Made by a program: the position numbers and the translations under genes
Origin: Streptomyces polyasparticus
GTDB lineage: Bacteria > Actinomycetota > Actinomycetes > Streptomycetales > Streptomycetaceae
Direction of reading: 5' to 3'
Assembly: GCF_014493765.1 (NCBI RefSeq)
Contig: NZ_JACTVJ010000007.1
Location: forward strand, 124,001-188,000
Length of the DNA: 64,000 bases
Notes under the pieces: model-generated
Told to the model about the DNA's origin: nothing
What the model saw: the letters and a program-made list of their open reading frames with translations, nothing else
Database searches by the model: none
In this document: positions 31,777 to 39,105 of the stretch, one piece after another
Layout of the letters: every line of letters begins with the position of its first letter
Position numbering within the stretch: the stretch's first letter is position 1

Positions 31777-31785
31777 TTGTCCACA
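31777..31785 (+). other. Perfect DnaA box upstream of the serine-rich mini-ORF
   Basis: TTGTCCACA lies 45 bases upstream of the ATG at 31830, in the gap between the helicase gene and tRNA-Ser. Confidence 0.45.
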
Positions 31786-31829
31786 GCGCCGGACACGCGG
31801 CGCCCGCCCACTGGGAGAGGAGCACGACG

Positions 31830-31892
31830 ATGTCCAGTTCGAGCTCGTCGAGCTCCCGACAGGGCAGTTCACGGCGTACGGCTCCGGAGTAG
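31830..31892 (+). CDS. Serine-rich 20-codon ORF upstream of tRNA-Ser (putative leader peptide)
   Basis: ATG 31830 is preceded by GGGAGAGGAG at a good distance. The peptide is Met, eight consecutive Ser, then RQGSSRRTAPE and TAG (31890-31892): 10 of 20 residues are serine. Codons are TCC, AGT, TCG, AGC, TCG, TCG, AGC, TCC and later AGT, TCA, so four of the ten would be read by the tRNA-Ser(GCT) encoded 80 bases downstream. A terminator-like hairpin with a T-tract lies between them (31912-31940). This is the layout of an attenuation leader, but no regulation has been shown and a Ser-codon run can arise from GAGCTC-type repeats. Confidence 0.5.
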   Translation: MSSSSSSSSRQGSSRRTAPE

Positions 31893-31911
31893 TTCACCGC
31901 GCTCCGTGGCA

Positions 31912-31940
31912 GCCGCCCTGTGAACGCCCGGGGCGGCTTT
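31912..31940 (+). terminator. Terminator-like hairpin between the Ser-rich ORF and tRNA-Ser
   Basis: GCCGCCC (31912-31918) pairs with GGGCGGC (31931-31937) around a 12-base loop, followed by TTTCTC. The loop holds GTGAAC, complementary to GTTCAC present both inside and just after the mini-ORF, so an alternative pairing is possible. Confidence 0.6.
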
Positions 31941-31972
31941 CTCGTGCACCGTGCTGCACGGGCCGCCCTTCC

Positions 31973-32060
<88 letters not shown>

Positions 32061-32098
32061 CCTCGTATGCAAGGAATTGCTCCGCCGGTACGCAGCAC

Positions 32099-32761
32099 CT
32101 AGCGCGCGTACTCCGGATGAACCCGGCGCCCCTTGGTCAACGGCCAGAAAGCGAACCCGATCGACAGCGCAATCGCATGCCCCAGGTCCGTGAACGTCGC
32201 GTCCGCGGCCAGGGGGATCGCGAAGAAGGCGATGACCCCCGCGGCGTAGAGCCACCGAAAGCCCCTGGGCAGCAGATACGTGAGAAAGCCGGCCGCGGCC
32301 GCGAGCCCGTACGAGACCCCGATGTCGACGACATGGATCAGGTGGCGCGGGGCGTCGTGGTGCTGGATCTGCAGCAGGACCACCTTCTGGCTGACGAGCG
32401 TCGCCGCGATATGCGCCGTGGCCACCACGATCACCCAGCGCAGGGTCCCCACCGCCCGCTCCACCCGGGCGTGGATCAGCTCGAAGAGCACCACGTACAG
32501 GGGGAGCGAGGCGGGGTTCTCGATCCAGAAGGCGCTGAGCAGCAGGGCCTGCACCGGGTGCTTGTTCAGCTGGACCAGATTGCTGCTGTTGCGGTGCAGG
32601 AGAAAGGTCTCGAAGTCGTCCGAGGCCAGGACGATCACGATGCTGGTGCAGAAGATGATCAGCAGCCATACGTGCGTGCCGGGGGCGGAGCGCACCCAGC
32701 TCCGTACGGGTCTCGACGGCTCGGGTGACCGCTCCGGTGCCGGGGCCCTTTCCTCAGTCAC
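32099..32761 (-). CDS. Rhomboid-like integral membrane protein (220 aa)
   Basis: After a Pro/Glu-rich cytoplasmic tail (residues 1-28) come about six membrane helices, for example HVWLLIIFCTSIVIVLA, VIVVATAHIAATLVSQKVVL and WLYAAGVIAFFAIPLAA. A Ser occurs in DIGVSYGLAAAAGFL, in the position of the rhomboid GxSG helix, and a His occurs in LGHAIALSIGF. This suggests an active-site Ser-His pair, but the GxSG motif is G-V-S-Y-G, so proteolysis is uncertain. The gene starts with ATG 32761 and lies 38 bases from tRNA-Ser on the opposite strand. Confidence 0.78.
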   Translation of the reverse strand: MTEERAPAPERSPEPSRPVRSWVRSAPGTHVWLLIIFCTSIVIVLASDDFETFLLHRNSSNLVQLNKHPVQALLLSAFWIENPASLPLYVVLFELIHARVERAVGTLRWVIVVATAHIAATLVSQKVVLLQIQHHDAPRHLIHVVDIGVSYGLAAAAGFLTYLLPRGFRWLYAAGVIAFFAIPLAADATFTDLGHAIALSIGFAFWPLTKGRRVHPEYAR

Positions 32762-32785
32762 CCCTTGATCATCGCCCGTGCCCGG

Positions 32786-33409
32786 TCAGGACGCGCGCGG
32801 GGTGACCAGGGAGAAGTTGAAGACATGCCCGCCGACCGCCCCCGCGACCGCCACGAACATCAGCGCCATGTGCTCCTGGGCCCGCGCGCTCGCGATGCCG
32901 CCGAGGTCGAGCTGCTGCTCCGGCGCCCAGCCGAAGTCCGTCAGGAGCGCCCCTACGGTCGCCTTCGCGGCCGGGTCCTCGCCGGAGAGGAAGATCGTGG
33001 TCGGGGCGGGCAGGGTCTTGAGCGGGTGGGCCATGATCGCGCTGTCGACGGTGCAGAAGGTCTTCACCAGCCGTACGTCCGGGAGCGCCGCCTGGAGCTG
33101 TTCGGCGAGGGACCTGTCGAGGTGGATCAGGTCCATCTCGGGCGTGAGGTCGATGGCGATGTCCAGGAGGATCTTGCCGTCGAGCGCGGCCCCTAGGCCG
33201 GGGAGGGTGTCGAGTGAGGCACCGGAGCCGAGCGCGTTGACCACGATCTCGCCGTGCGCGGCCGCCTGCTCCTGGGTGACGACGGTGAAGCCGAGGTCCT
33301 TACGGGAGTCCGGATCGCGGGATCCGAGGACCACATCGTGTCCGGCGGCCGCCGCGCCGACCGCAACTGCCTTGCCCACATTGCCTGTTCCGAGGATTCC
33401 GATGCGCAT
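32786..33409 (-). CDS. NADPH-dependent F420 reductase-like oxidoreductase (207 aa)
   Basis: An N-terminal Rossmann fold (MRIGILGTGNVGKAVAVGAAAAGHDVVLGSRDP) contains GTGNVG and, after beta-2, SRDP, the pattern for NADP(H) preference. Later blocks are IVVNALGSG, LLDIAIDLTP, LVKTFCTVDSAIM and IFLSGEDPAAKATVGALLTDFGW, as in F420H2:NADP+ oxidoreductases (COG2085). The hydride acceptor cannot be fixed from sequence. Its C-terminal stop is 24 bases from the rhomboid-like gene's start, so the two may be cotranscribed. A perfect hairpin separates it from the ABC operon. Confidence 0.85.
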   Translation of the reverse strand: MRIGILGTGNVGKAVAVGAAAAGHDVVLGSRDPDSRKDLGFTVVTQEQAAAHGEIVVNALGSGASLDTLPGLGAALDGKILLDIAIDLTPEMDLIHLDRSLAEQLQAALPDVRLVKTFCTVDSAIMAHPLKTLPAPTTIFLSGEDPAAKATVGALLTDFGWAPEQQLDLGGIASARAQEHMALMFVAVAGAVGGHVFNFSLVTPRAS

Positions 33410-33458
33410 GGCTGCGACGTTACGAGTCCTCCTGGGCGCAGAGGATCAGGCGACGGAA

Positions 33459-33497
33459 CGGCTCCGGGACCTACGTAAGTCGTAGGTCCCGGAGCCG
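33459..33497. terminator. 17-bp hairpin closing the ABC operon
   Basis: CGGCTCCGGGACCTACG (33459-33475) pairs perfectly with 33481-33497, with a five-base loop. It lies just beyond the leftward ABC permease stop and before the start of the next leftward gene. Confidence 0.8.
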
Positions 33498-33518
33498 AGT
33501 CGGGCGTCATGGACGGAC

Positions 33519-34247
33519 TCAGTCGTCGCCCGCCAGCGTGAGCGAGCGCAGCTTCTGGCCCGCGTACCAGGTGGCTCCGGCAGTGACCGCGGCGAGCAGC
33601 ACGATCGCGGCCGGCAGACCCACGTCGGACTTCACCAGGTCGTTGCCCGCGACCTTCTCGGCGAGTGCCAGGGCCCACTGCTGGACGCTCAGGGTGCGGG
33701 CGCCCTCGACGAGGGAGCCGAAGAGGGTCTCCCAGACCAGGGCGTAGACGAGGCCGAAGACCACGGCGTGCTTGGTGATGGTGCCGAGCAGCAGGAAGAG
33801 GGCCGCGTACGCGATCGAGGCGACGAGGGCCGCGATGGTGTACGCAACGGCCACCTGCTGGCCGTTGCCGTTGAGGATCATGCCCGCGATGAACGTGGGG
33901 ACGGCCGAGAAGGCCATGGTCACGCCGATCGCGACGATCAGCTTGGTGAAGATGATCGTGGGGCGCTTGACGGGCTTGGACAGGAGGTAGACGACGGAGC
34001 CGTCGTCGATCTCCGGGCCGATCGCTCCCGTGCCGGCGATGACACCGATCAGCGGCACCATCGTGGCGAGCGCGAACCCGCCGAGCACGTCGGCGGCGAC
34101 CTGGTCGTCCGCGCCGGTGAGCGCCCGTACCGCGACCGAGATCGCGATGAGCAGGACCGGCAGGCAGAACAGGATCATGGCCCGCTTGCGGCCGAGCAGG
34201 GCCCGGTAGGTGAGCCGGGCGACTGTGGGGTTGTACGCCAAAGACAT
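33519..34247 (-). CDS. ABC transporter permease, ABC-2 type (242 aa)
   Basis: Six hydrophobic segments are visible (e.g. AMILFCLPVLLIAISVAV, LVASIAYAALFLLLG). The motif GPEIDDGSVVYLLSKPVKR is typical of ABC-2/DUF-type permeases that pair with a cytoplasmic ATPase. It follows the ATPase gene at 34261 by 13 bases. The pair is the second half of a four-gene operon with two ATPases and two permeases. Substrate unknown; related Streptomyces systems are thought to export or to control membrane processes. Confidence 0.88.
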   Translation of the reverse strand: MSLAYNPTVARLTYRALLGRKRAMILFCLPVLLIAISVAVRALTGADDQVAADVLGGFALATMVPLIGVIAGTGAIGPEIDDGSVVYLLSKPVKRPTIIFTKLIVAIGVTMAFSAVPTFIAGMILNGNGQQVAVAYTIAALVASIAYAALFLLLGTITKHAVVFGLVYALVWETLFGSLVEGARTLSVQQWALALAEKVAGNDLVKSDVGLPAAIVLLAAVTAGATWYAGQKLRSLTLAGDD

Positions 34248-34260
34248 GGTCGGGCTCCCT

Positions 34261-35172
34261 TCAGGCCGTGACGAGGTAGGAGAAGACGGATTCGAGCGAC
34301 TCGTCGGAGGGCGAGACGGTGAGCAGCCGGATGCCCTGGTCGCGGGCGACGCGGGGAAGCAGCTCGGTGAAGCGGCCGAAGTCGACGGCCTGGATCAGCA
34401 ACGCGCCCTCGGTGAGGTCGACTTCGATGCCCGCCGTGGACGGGTCCGCGATCAGCGCGGCCGCCAGCTTGCGGTCGTCGCTGGAGCGGACGGTGTAGCG
34501 GTGCGGGCGGTCCGTCATCAGGCGGCGGATCCGCCGGAAGTCGCCACTGGCCGCGTGCCGGCCGGCCACGATCACCTCGATGTGCGAGGCGAGCTGCTCG
34601 ACCTCTTCGAGGATGTGGGACGAGAAGAGGACCGTACGGCCCTCCGCACCCATGCGCCTGAGCAGATCCATGAGGTGCATGCGCTGGCGCGGGTCCATGC
34701 CGTTGAACGGCTCGTCGAGCAGCAGCACCGACGGGTCGTGGACCAGGGCGGATGCCATCTTCACGCGCTGGCGCATGCCCTTGGAGTACGTGGAGATCTT
34801 GCGGTCCTGCGCGTACTCCATCTCGACCGTGGCGATGGCCAGTTGGGCGGCCTTCTTGCCGAGGCCGTGCAACTCGGCGTTGGCGAGCACGAATTCCCAG
34901 CCGGTGAGGAAGTCGTACATCGCCTCGCGCTCGGGGACGAGGCCGATCTCCTTGTAGATCTGCTCGTTGCGCCAGATCGGCCGGCCGTCGAGCGTGACGC
35001 TGCCGGTGGAGGGCGACAGGAAGCCGCCCATCATGTTGATCAGGGTGGACTTGCCGGCACCGTTGGGGCCGAGCAGTCCGGTGACGCCGGGGCCGATGGT
35101 CATCGTGACGTCGTTGACGGCGACGACATTGCCGAACCAGCGGCTTGCGTGGTCGATTTCGATGGTGGCCAT
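34261..35172 (-). CDS. ABC transporter ATP-binding protein (303 aa)
   Basis: Walker A is LLGPNGAGKSTLIN, the Q-loop lies near GLVPERE, the signature is YSKGMRQRVKMASAL, Walker B is SVLLLDEPFNGMD and the H-loop is LFSSHILEEVE. A C-terminal extension (residues 215-303) resembles DrrA-type exporters. Its start (ATG 35172) is separated from the upstream permease by a 12-codon mini-ORF that repeats that permease's last codons and stop. It probably pairs with the permease at 33519-34247. Confidence 0.93.
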   Translation of the reverse strand: MATIEIDHASRWFGNVVAVNDVTMTIGPGVTGLLGPNGAGKSTLINMMGGFLSPSTGSVTLDGRPIWRNEQIYKEIGLVPEREAMYDFLTGWEFVLANAELHGLGKKAAQLAIATVEMEYAQDRKISTYSKGMRQRVKMASALVHDPSVLLLDEPFNGMDPRQRMHLMDLLRRMGAEGRTVLFSSHILEEVEQLASHIEVIVAGRHAASGDFRRIRRLMTDRPHRYTVRSSDDRKLAAALIADPSTAGIEVDLTEGALLIQAVDFGRFTELLPRVARDQGIRLLTVSPSDESLESVFSYLVTA

Positions 35173-35175
35173 CGG

Positions 35176-35211
35176 TCAGAGCCCGGCCTTTCCGTGGTCG
35201 ATGCCGGTCAT
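35176..35211 (-). CDS. Eleven-codon mini-ORF between ABC genes with duplicated KAGL-stop tail
   Basis: Two bases after the permease stop (35216-35214) an ATG opens an ORF encoding MTGIDHGKAGL and TGA, ending 3 bases before the next ATPase ATG. AAAGGCCGGGCT, covering the codons for K-A-G-L, is shared with the permease 3' end; the copies are 38 bases apart. No ribosome site precedes it, so it would be read only by reinitiation. It may couple translation of the two genes or be a by-product of a tail duplication. Confidence 0.4.
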   Translation of the reverse strand: MTGIDHGKAGL

Positions 35212-35213
35212 GG

Positions 35214-36116
35214 TCACAGCCCGGCCTTTCGGTAGCGGCGCATCAGGGCTCCGTACGAGCCGGCGATCAGCGCGAGGACGACCAGGAGGTAGAGGACGCC
35301 GAGTCCCGCACCGGGGCCGTGCGCTCCGGGGAAGGAGGAGCTCGCGCCGAGGAAGGCGGTCTGCACGCCGTCGATCAGGGTGATCGGCGAGAACAGGCCG
35401 AGCCATTCGACCGCGTCCCAGGAGCCCTGCGCGTCGGCGATGGCCTGGACGGTGGAGACGGCACCGTACGAGATCGTCAGTACGGCGATCACGGCGGCGA
35501 CACCGAAGCCGCGGCGCGGCGTGAGGGCGGCCATGACCAGGCCGATCCCGGCGAAGAGCAGAGAGAGCAGCAGCACGGAGACCAACCCCTGTGCGAAACC
35601 TTTCGTCTGGTCCGAGAAGTCCATCTTCGCGAGCAGGGAACCCGCGTACATGATGATCAGCGGCACCCCGGTGAGGATGAGGAGCGCCGTGGCCATGGCG
35701 GCGAACTTCGCGACCACGTAGTCGACGCGTTCGATGGGGCGCGAGAAGTACAGCGGCACCGTCTTGAAGCGCAGGTCGCGCGAGACCGACTGCGGTGCCT
35801 GGGCGGCCAGGTAGAGGCCGATGATCGCCTGCGTGACGATCGCGTAGCGCGTGTACTCGACCGGCAGCTTGGTCGCGTTGGTGGCGACGGCCACCGCGAC
35901 CATGATCGCGGCAGGCACGCACATCACGGCGAACAGGATCATCGGCGTGACCTTGGACTTCGCGCTGCGGCCGAGGCCGTACGCGCCGCGCAGGGACTGC
36001 GAGTAGAGCGAGCGTCGGGCGTACGCGCGGCCCAGGCGCTGGCCGTCGTACTTGCGGTAGCCGATGTTGTGGATCTGCGTCTGGGCGCTCTGCGCCGCGG
36101 TGTTCGGGGTGCTCAT
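35214..36116 (-). CDS. ABC transporter permease (300 aa)
   Basis: Residues 1-50 are cytoplasmic (HNIGYRKYDGQRLGRAYARRSLYSQSLRG, split). Six helices follow, for example VTPMILFAVMCVPAAIMVAVAV, QAIIGLYLAAQAP and GVLYLLVVLALIAGSYGAL. The N-terminal YRKYDG motif and PLYFSRPIERVDYVVAKF are shared by a family of actinobacterial ABC-2 permeases. It overlaps the ATPase gene at 36113 by four bases (ATGA) and forms a pair with it. The 3' codons are repeated in the mini-ORF downstream. Confidence 0.88.
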   Translation of the reverse strand: MSTPNTAAQSAQTQIHNIGYRKYDGQRLGRAYARRSLYSQSLRGAYGLGRSAKSKVTPMILFAVMCVPAAIMVAVAVATNATKLPVEYTRYAIVTQAIIGLYLAAQAPQSVSRDLRFKTVPLYFSRPIERVDYVVAKFAAMATALLILTGVPLIIMYAGSLLAKMDFSDQTKGFAQGLVSVLLLSLLFAGIGLVMAALTPRRGFGVAAVIAVLTISYGAVSTVQAIADAQGSWDAVEWLGLFSPITLIDGVQTAFLGASSSFPGAHGPGAGLGVLYLLVVLALIAGSYGALMRRYRKAGL

Positions 36117-37084
36117 CGGGCCGGTACCTCCTCGGCCTTGTGCGCCGGATTGTCCTTGAACACCTCGGAGATGTGGTGCCTGCGCTGTTCCATGCGGACG
36201 AGGCCGAGTCCGAGCTCGGCGACCGTGTCCCGTACGAGGTCGTACGTCTCCTCGCCGGTGGCTTCGAGCAGCAGGATGTGGCCGGCGCCGGGCAGGCCCT
36301 CCTCTTCGCTCTGATGCAGGGTGATGCCGCGGGCGCCCAGTGCTTCCCGTACCGCCTTGGTGCCGTCCGGGTGCGTGTCGGTGTCGGTGACCTCGACCGC
36401 GATGGTGCCCATCGTCTGCGTGTAGTCGCTGGTGGAGCTGGAGCGAAGGAGCTTGCCGCCGTCGATGACGACGACGTGGTCGCAGGTGCGCTCCAGTTCG
36501 CCGAGCAGATGGCTCGTCACGAGGACCGAGATGCCGAAGTCCGTGTGGACGCGGCGGATCAGGCCGAGCATCTCGTCGCGCCCGACCGGGTCGAGGCCGT
36601 TGGTGGGCTCGTCGAGGAAGACCACGTCGGGGTCGTGGACGAGCGCCTGGGCCAGTTTGACCCGCTGCTTCATACCGGTCGAGTAGCCGCCGATGGGGCG
36701 GTAGCGCTCCTCGTAAAGGCCTACGTGGCGAAGGGTGTCGGCCGTGCGCTCGCGCGCGGCCGCCGGCGGCAGCCCCGACATCCGGGCCATGTGGACGACG
36801 AACTCGGTGGCCGAGACGTCCGGGGGCAGGCAGTCGTGCTCGGGCATGTACCCGACCCGCTCGCGGATCTCGCCCCCCTTGGTCGCGACGTCCAGACCGA
36901 GCACTTCGGCGCGGCCCTCGGTGGCGGGGGACAGACCAAGAAGAATCTTGATCAACGTGGACTTGCCGGCTCCGTTGGCACCGACGAGTCCGGTCACACC
37001 CGGGCCGATGTCCATGGAGAGCCGGTCAAGAGCGGTCACCCGGGGGAACCGCTTGCTCAGGCTTTCGGTCGCGATCACAGTCAC
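36113..37084 (-). CDS. ABC transporter ATP-binding protein (323 aa)
   Basis: Walker A is LVGANGAGKSTLIK, the Q-loop region VGYMPEHDCLPPDVSATE, the signature GYSTGMKQRVKLAQAL, Walker B DVVFLDEPTNGLDP and the H-loop VTSHLLGELE. The C-terminal 90 residues are a DrrA-like regulatory extension. It is the first gene of the four-gene operon and overlaps its partner permease by ATGA. The ATG at 37084 is preceded by a 124-bp gap to the lipoprotein gene. Substrate unknown. Confidence 0.93.
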   Translation of the reverse strand: MTVIATESLSKRFPRVTALDRLSMDIGPGVTGLVGANGAGKSTLIKILLGLSPATEGRAEVLGLDVATKGGEIRERVGYMPEHDCLPPDVSATEFVVHMARMSGLPPAAARERTADTLRHVGLYEERYRPIGGYSTGMKQRVKLAQALVHDPDVVFLDEPTNGLDPVGRDEMLGLIRRVHTDFGISVLVTSHLLGELERTCDHVVVIDGGKLLRSSSTSDYTQTMGTIAVEVTDTDTHPDGTKAVREALGARGITLHQSEEEGLPGAGHILLLEATGEETYDLVRDTVAELGLGLVRMEQRRHHISEVFKDNPAHKAEEVPAR

Positions 37085-37208
37085 GTTTCGAAGGTAGTGG
37101 CGCGGGTCACCTCCGGCGTCAGACCTGGCTCCTGGATGCGTATCCGACTTGGGGTGTACGGGCCCGTAAGGGTCCGACTTTTGGTAGGGGCCGCCAGGGG
37201 TGGGCTGG

Positions 37209-38039
37209 TCAGTGGATGTCCACTTCCCAGTGCGGTGCTTCGATGCCCATCGCCTCGGTGAACTCGGCCATGGAGACGATCTCCTGCGGACCCGGCGCCT
37301 TGATGTGGAAGGCCTCGCCGAACCGGCTGAAGTCCGCCGTGTACTCCGCTCCGGTGGTGCGCACGACGTACGGCTTGCCGCGCAGGGCGAGGTACATGGT
37401 CTGCTTCCTGCCCTCCTCGTTCTCCTCGACGGGCAGCACGGGCATGCCGTCGATCTCCGTGGGCGCGCCCTTCGTGAACGTGGTCCCCGGGGCGTCCTCG
37501 GTGCTCTCCATCGTCAGGCTCTGCAGATCGCACGGGCCAAGGGCCTCGTAGTAGAGCATCGGGTCGGGCTGGTCGTCCGCGACGTACTTGCCCTTGAAGC
37601 GGGCGGGTGCCGCGGCGCCGTGCAGTTCCTTCAGCGCCACGTCGTCGGCGCGCACATAGACGACCGGGTCACGGGACAGCACGGACTGCGCGACGAGGAT
37701 CTCGTTCCTGCCGCTGCTGCCCAGGTCGTACCGGATCGAGCAGCCGCTCTTCATGTCGGTCTCGGCCGTGATGGCCGGCGTCGTCCCGGTGGCCTCGCCC
37801 ACGGGGGTGTAGACCCGCCGCAGCGACTGCAGATCGGCCATCGCCTCACGGGAGCGCAGCATCGCCTCCGCTCCGGAGAGCTTCTCGATGCCGTTCGGCG
37901 CGCCGAGTTCGCGCTCCGCCCGCGGTGAGGCCTTCGGCGCGGCTGCCACGGGGGCCTTCTCCGTACCGCAGGCAGTGAGCAGGAGGCCCGCCAGTACGGC
38001 GGCGGAGCAGGCGGAACGGCGGAAACGGAGAGTGCGCAT
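37209..38039 (-). CDS. Secreted lipoprotein of unknown function (276 aa)
   Basis: The N-terminus has a lipoprotein signal (RRSACSAAVLAGLLLTACGT) with lipobox LTAC and acylated Cys at residue 24. The mature region is a single domain resembling LppX/LprG-like or DUF-type mycobacterial lipoproteins: SREAMADLQSLRRVYTPVGE, ITAETDMKSGCSIRYDLG and DVALKELHGAA. The name cannot be settled by eye. Two further Cys (GCSIR, PCDLQ) may bridge. It lies in the same direction as, and just upstream of, the ABC operon. Confidence 0.8.
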   Translation of the reverse strand: MRTLRFRRSACSAAVLAGLLLTACGTEKAPVAAAPKASPRAERELGAPNGIEKLSGAEAMLRSREAMADLQSLRRVYTPVGEATGTTPAITAETDMKSGCSIRYDLGSSGRNEILVAQSVLSRDPVVYVRADDVALKELHGAAAPARFKGKYVADDQPDPMLYYEALGPCDLQSLTMESTEDAPGTTFTKGAPTEIDGMPVLPVEENEEGRKQTMYLALRGKPYVVRTTGAEYTADFSRFGEAFHIKAPGPQEIVSMAEFTEAMGIEAPHWEVDIH

Positions 38040-38088
38040 AGGCGGAACTTATCCGGGACCTACACGCCGCACAGGTGCCCAAATGCCT

Positions 38089-38132
38089 TGTGGATACGGG
38101 CCATTGGGCCCTGGTCGGGGAAGTTTTCCACA
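38089..38132. other. Two near-consensus DnaA boxes
   Basis: TGTGGATAC at 38089-38097 (minus strand, one mismatch) and TTTTCCACA at 38124-38132 (plus strand, one mismatch) lie in the divergent gap between the lipoprotein and the M24 gene. Confidence 0.35.
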
Positions 38133-38232
38133 GCCCGTGCACACCCCTTGACGTCACCGCCAGGCATTGTCACATTCATCAGTGTCAAGTTACGGACGCG
38201 TAGCGCAAGGCCGGACGGACGGGGCGGGTGGC

Positions 38233-39105
38233 ATGAGCTCAGTGGTGGACGCAGGGCCCAGGCGACGGGCCGGTGGTGAGCGGGGCAGGGACCTGGCGGG
38301 GTTCAGGGAGGTCCAGGCCCTGGCGTACGAGTGCGCCGAGGCGGTGGCCGCACAGCTCACCCCCGGCGTGACCGAGCGCGAGGCCGCCCGCATGCAGCGC
38401 GTGTGGCTGCGCGAGCGCGGGGTGCGGGACTGGTTCCATCTGCCCTTCGCATGGTTCGGGGACCGTACGGCCTTCGTGGGGTTCAAGGTCCCGCTGCAGT
38501 TCTTCCCGACCAACCGCGTCCTGGAGCCGGGGATGCCGTACATCCTCGACATGGCGCCCGTGTACCAGGGCTTCACCGCCGACATCGGCTACTCGGGCAG
38601 CCTCGGCCCCAACCCCGTACAGGAAAAGCTGATGGCCGACCTCCGGGCGCATCGCGAGCTGATCCTCACCGAGGTGCGCGAGCGGCGGCCGCTGCGGGAG
38701 ATCTACGAGGACGTGGAGCGCCTGATGCAGCGGCAGGGGTATGCGAACCGGCACCGGGCGTACCCCTTCGGCGTGATCGCGCACAAGGTGGACCAGGTCA
38801 AGGAGCGCCGGTTCAACCCGCATCTGTTCGGGTTCGGCACGCAGTCCCTCAAGGGCCTCGCGAGCGACGCGCTGCACGGGCACCGGGACGGCTGGTCTCC
38901 GCTGTGGTCGCCGTACAAGTTCTCCGACCACCCGCCGCAGCCGGGCCTCTGGGCGGTCGAACCGCACCTCGGATTCCGGGGTACGGGCGCGAAGTTCGAG
39001 GAGCTGCTTGTCGTGACGGATTCCAAGGACCCGGCCGAGAGCGCGTTCTGGCTGGATGACGAACTGCCGCATGTGAAGCGGTGGGGGCGGGAGCAGGCAG
39101 CATGA
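38233..39105 (+). CDS. M24-family metallopeptidase-like protein (290 aa)
   Basis: The pita-bread fold of M24 enzymes is recognisable: PYILDMAPVYQGFTADIGYSG carries the two metal Asp, FGVIAHKVDQV a His, GLWAVEPHLGF a Glu and KFEELLVVTD the last Glu. The N-terminal peptidase cap is absent, as in prolidase-like proteins acting on small substrates. ATG 38233 fits the fold start, with GGGCGGG upstream. It overlaps the hydrolase-SDR gene by ATGA and heads an operon with it, a PF10118 protein and a MerR regulator. Substrate unknown. Confidence 0.85.
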   Translation: MSSVVDAGPRRRAGGERGRDLAGFREVQALAYECAEAVAAQLTPGVTEREAARMQRVWLRERGVRDWFHLPFAWFGDRTAFVGFKVPLQFFPTNRVLEPGMPYILDMAPVYQGFTADIGYSGSLGPNPVQEKLMADLRAHRELILTEVRERRPLREIYEDVERLMQRQGYANRHRAYPFGVIAHKVDQVKERRFNPHLFGFGTQSLKGLASDALHGHRDGWSPLWSPYKFSDHPPQPGLWAVEPHLGFRGTGAKFEELLVVTDSKDPAESAFWLDDELPHVKRWGREQAA

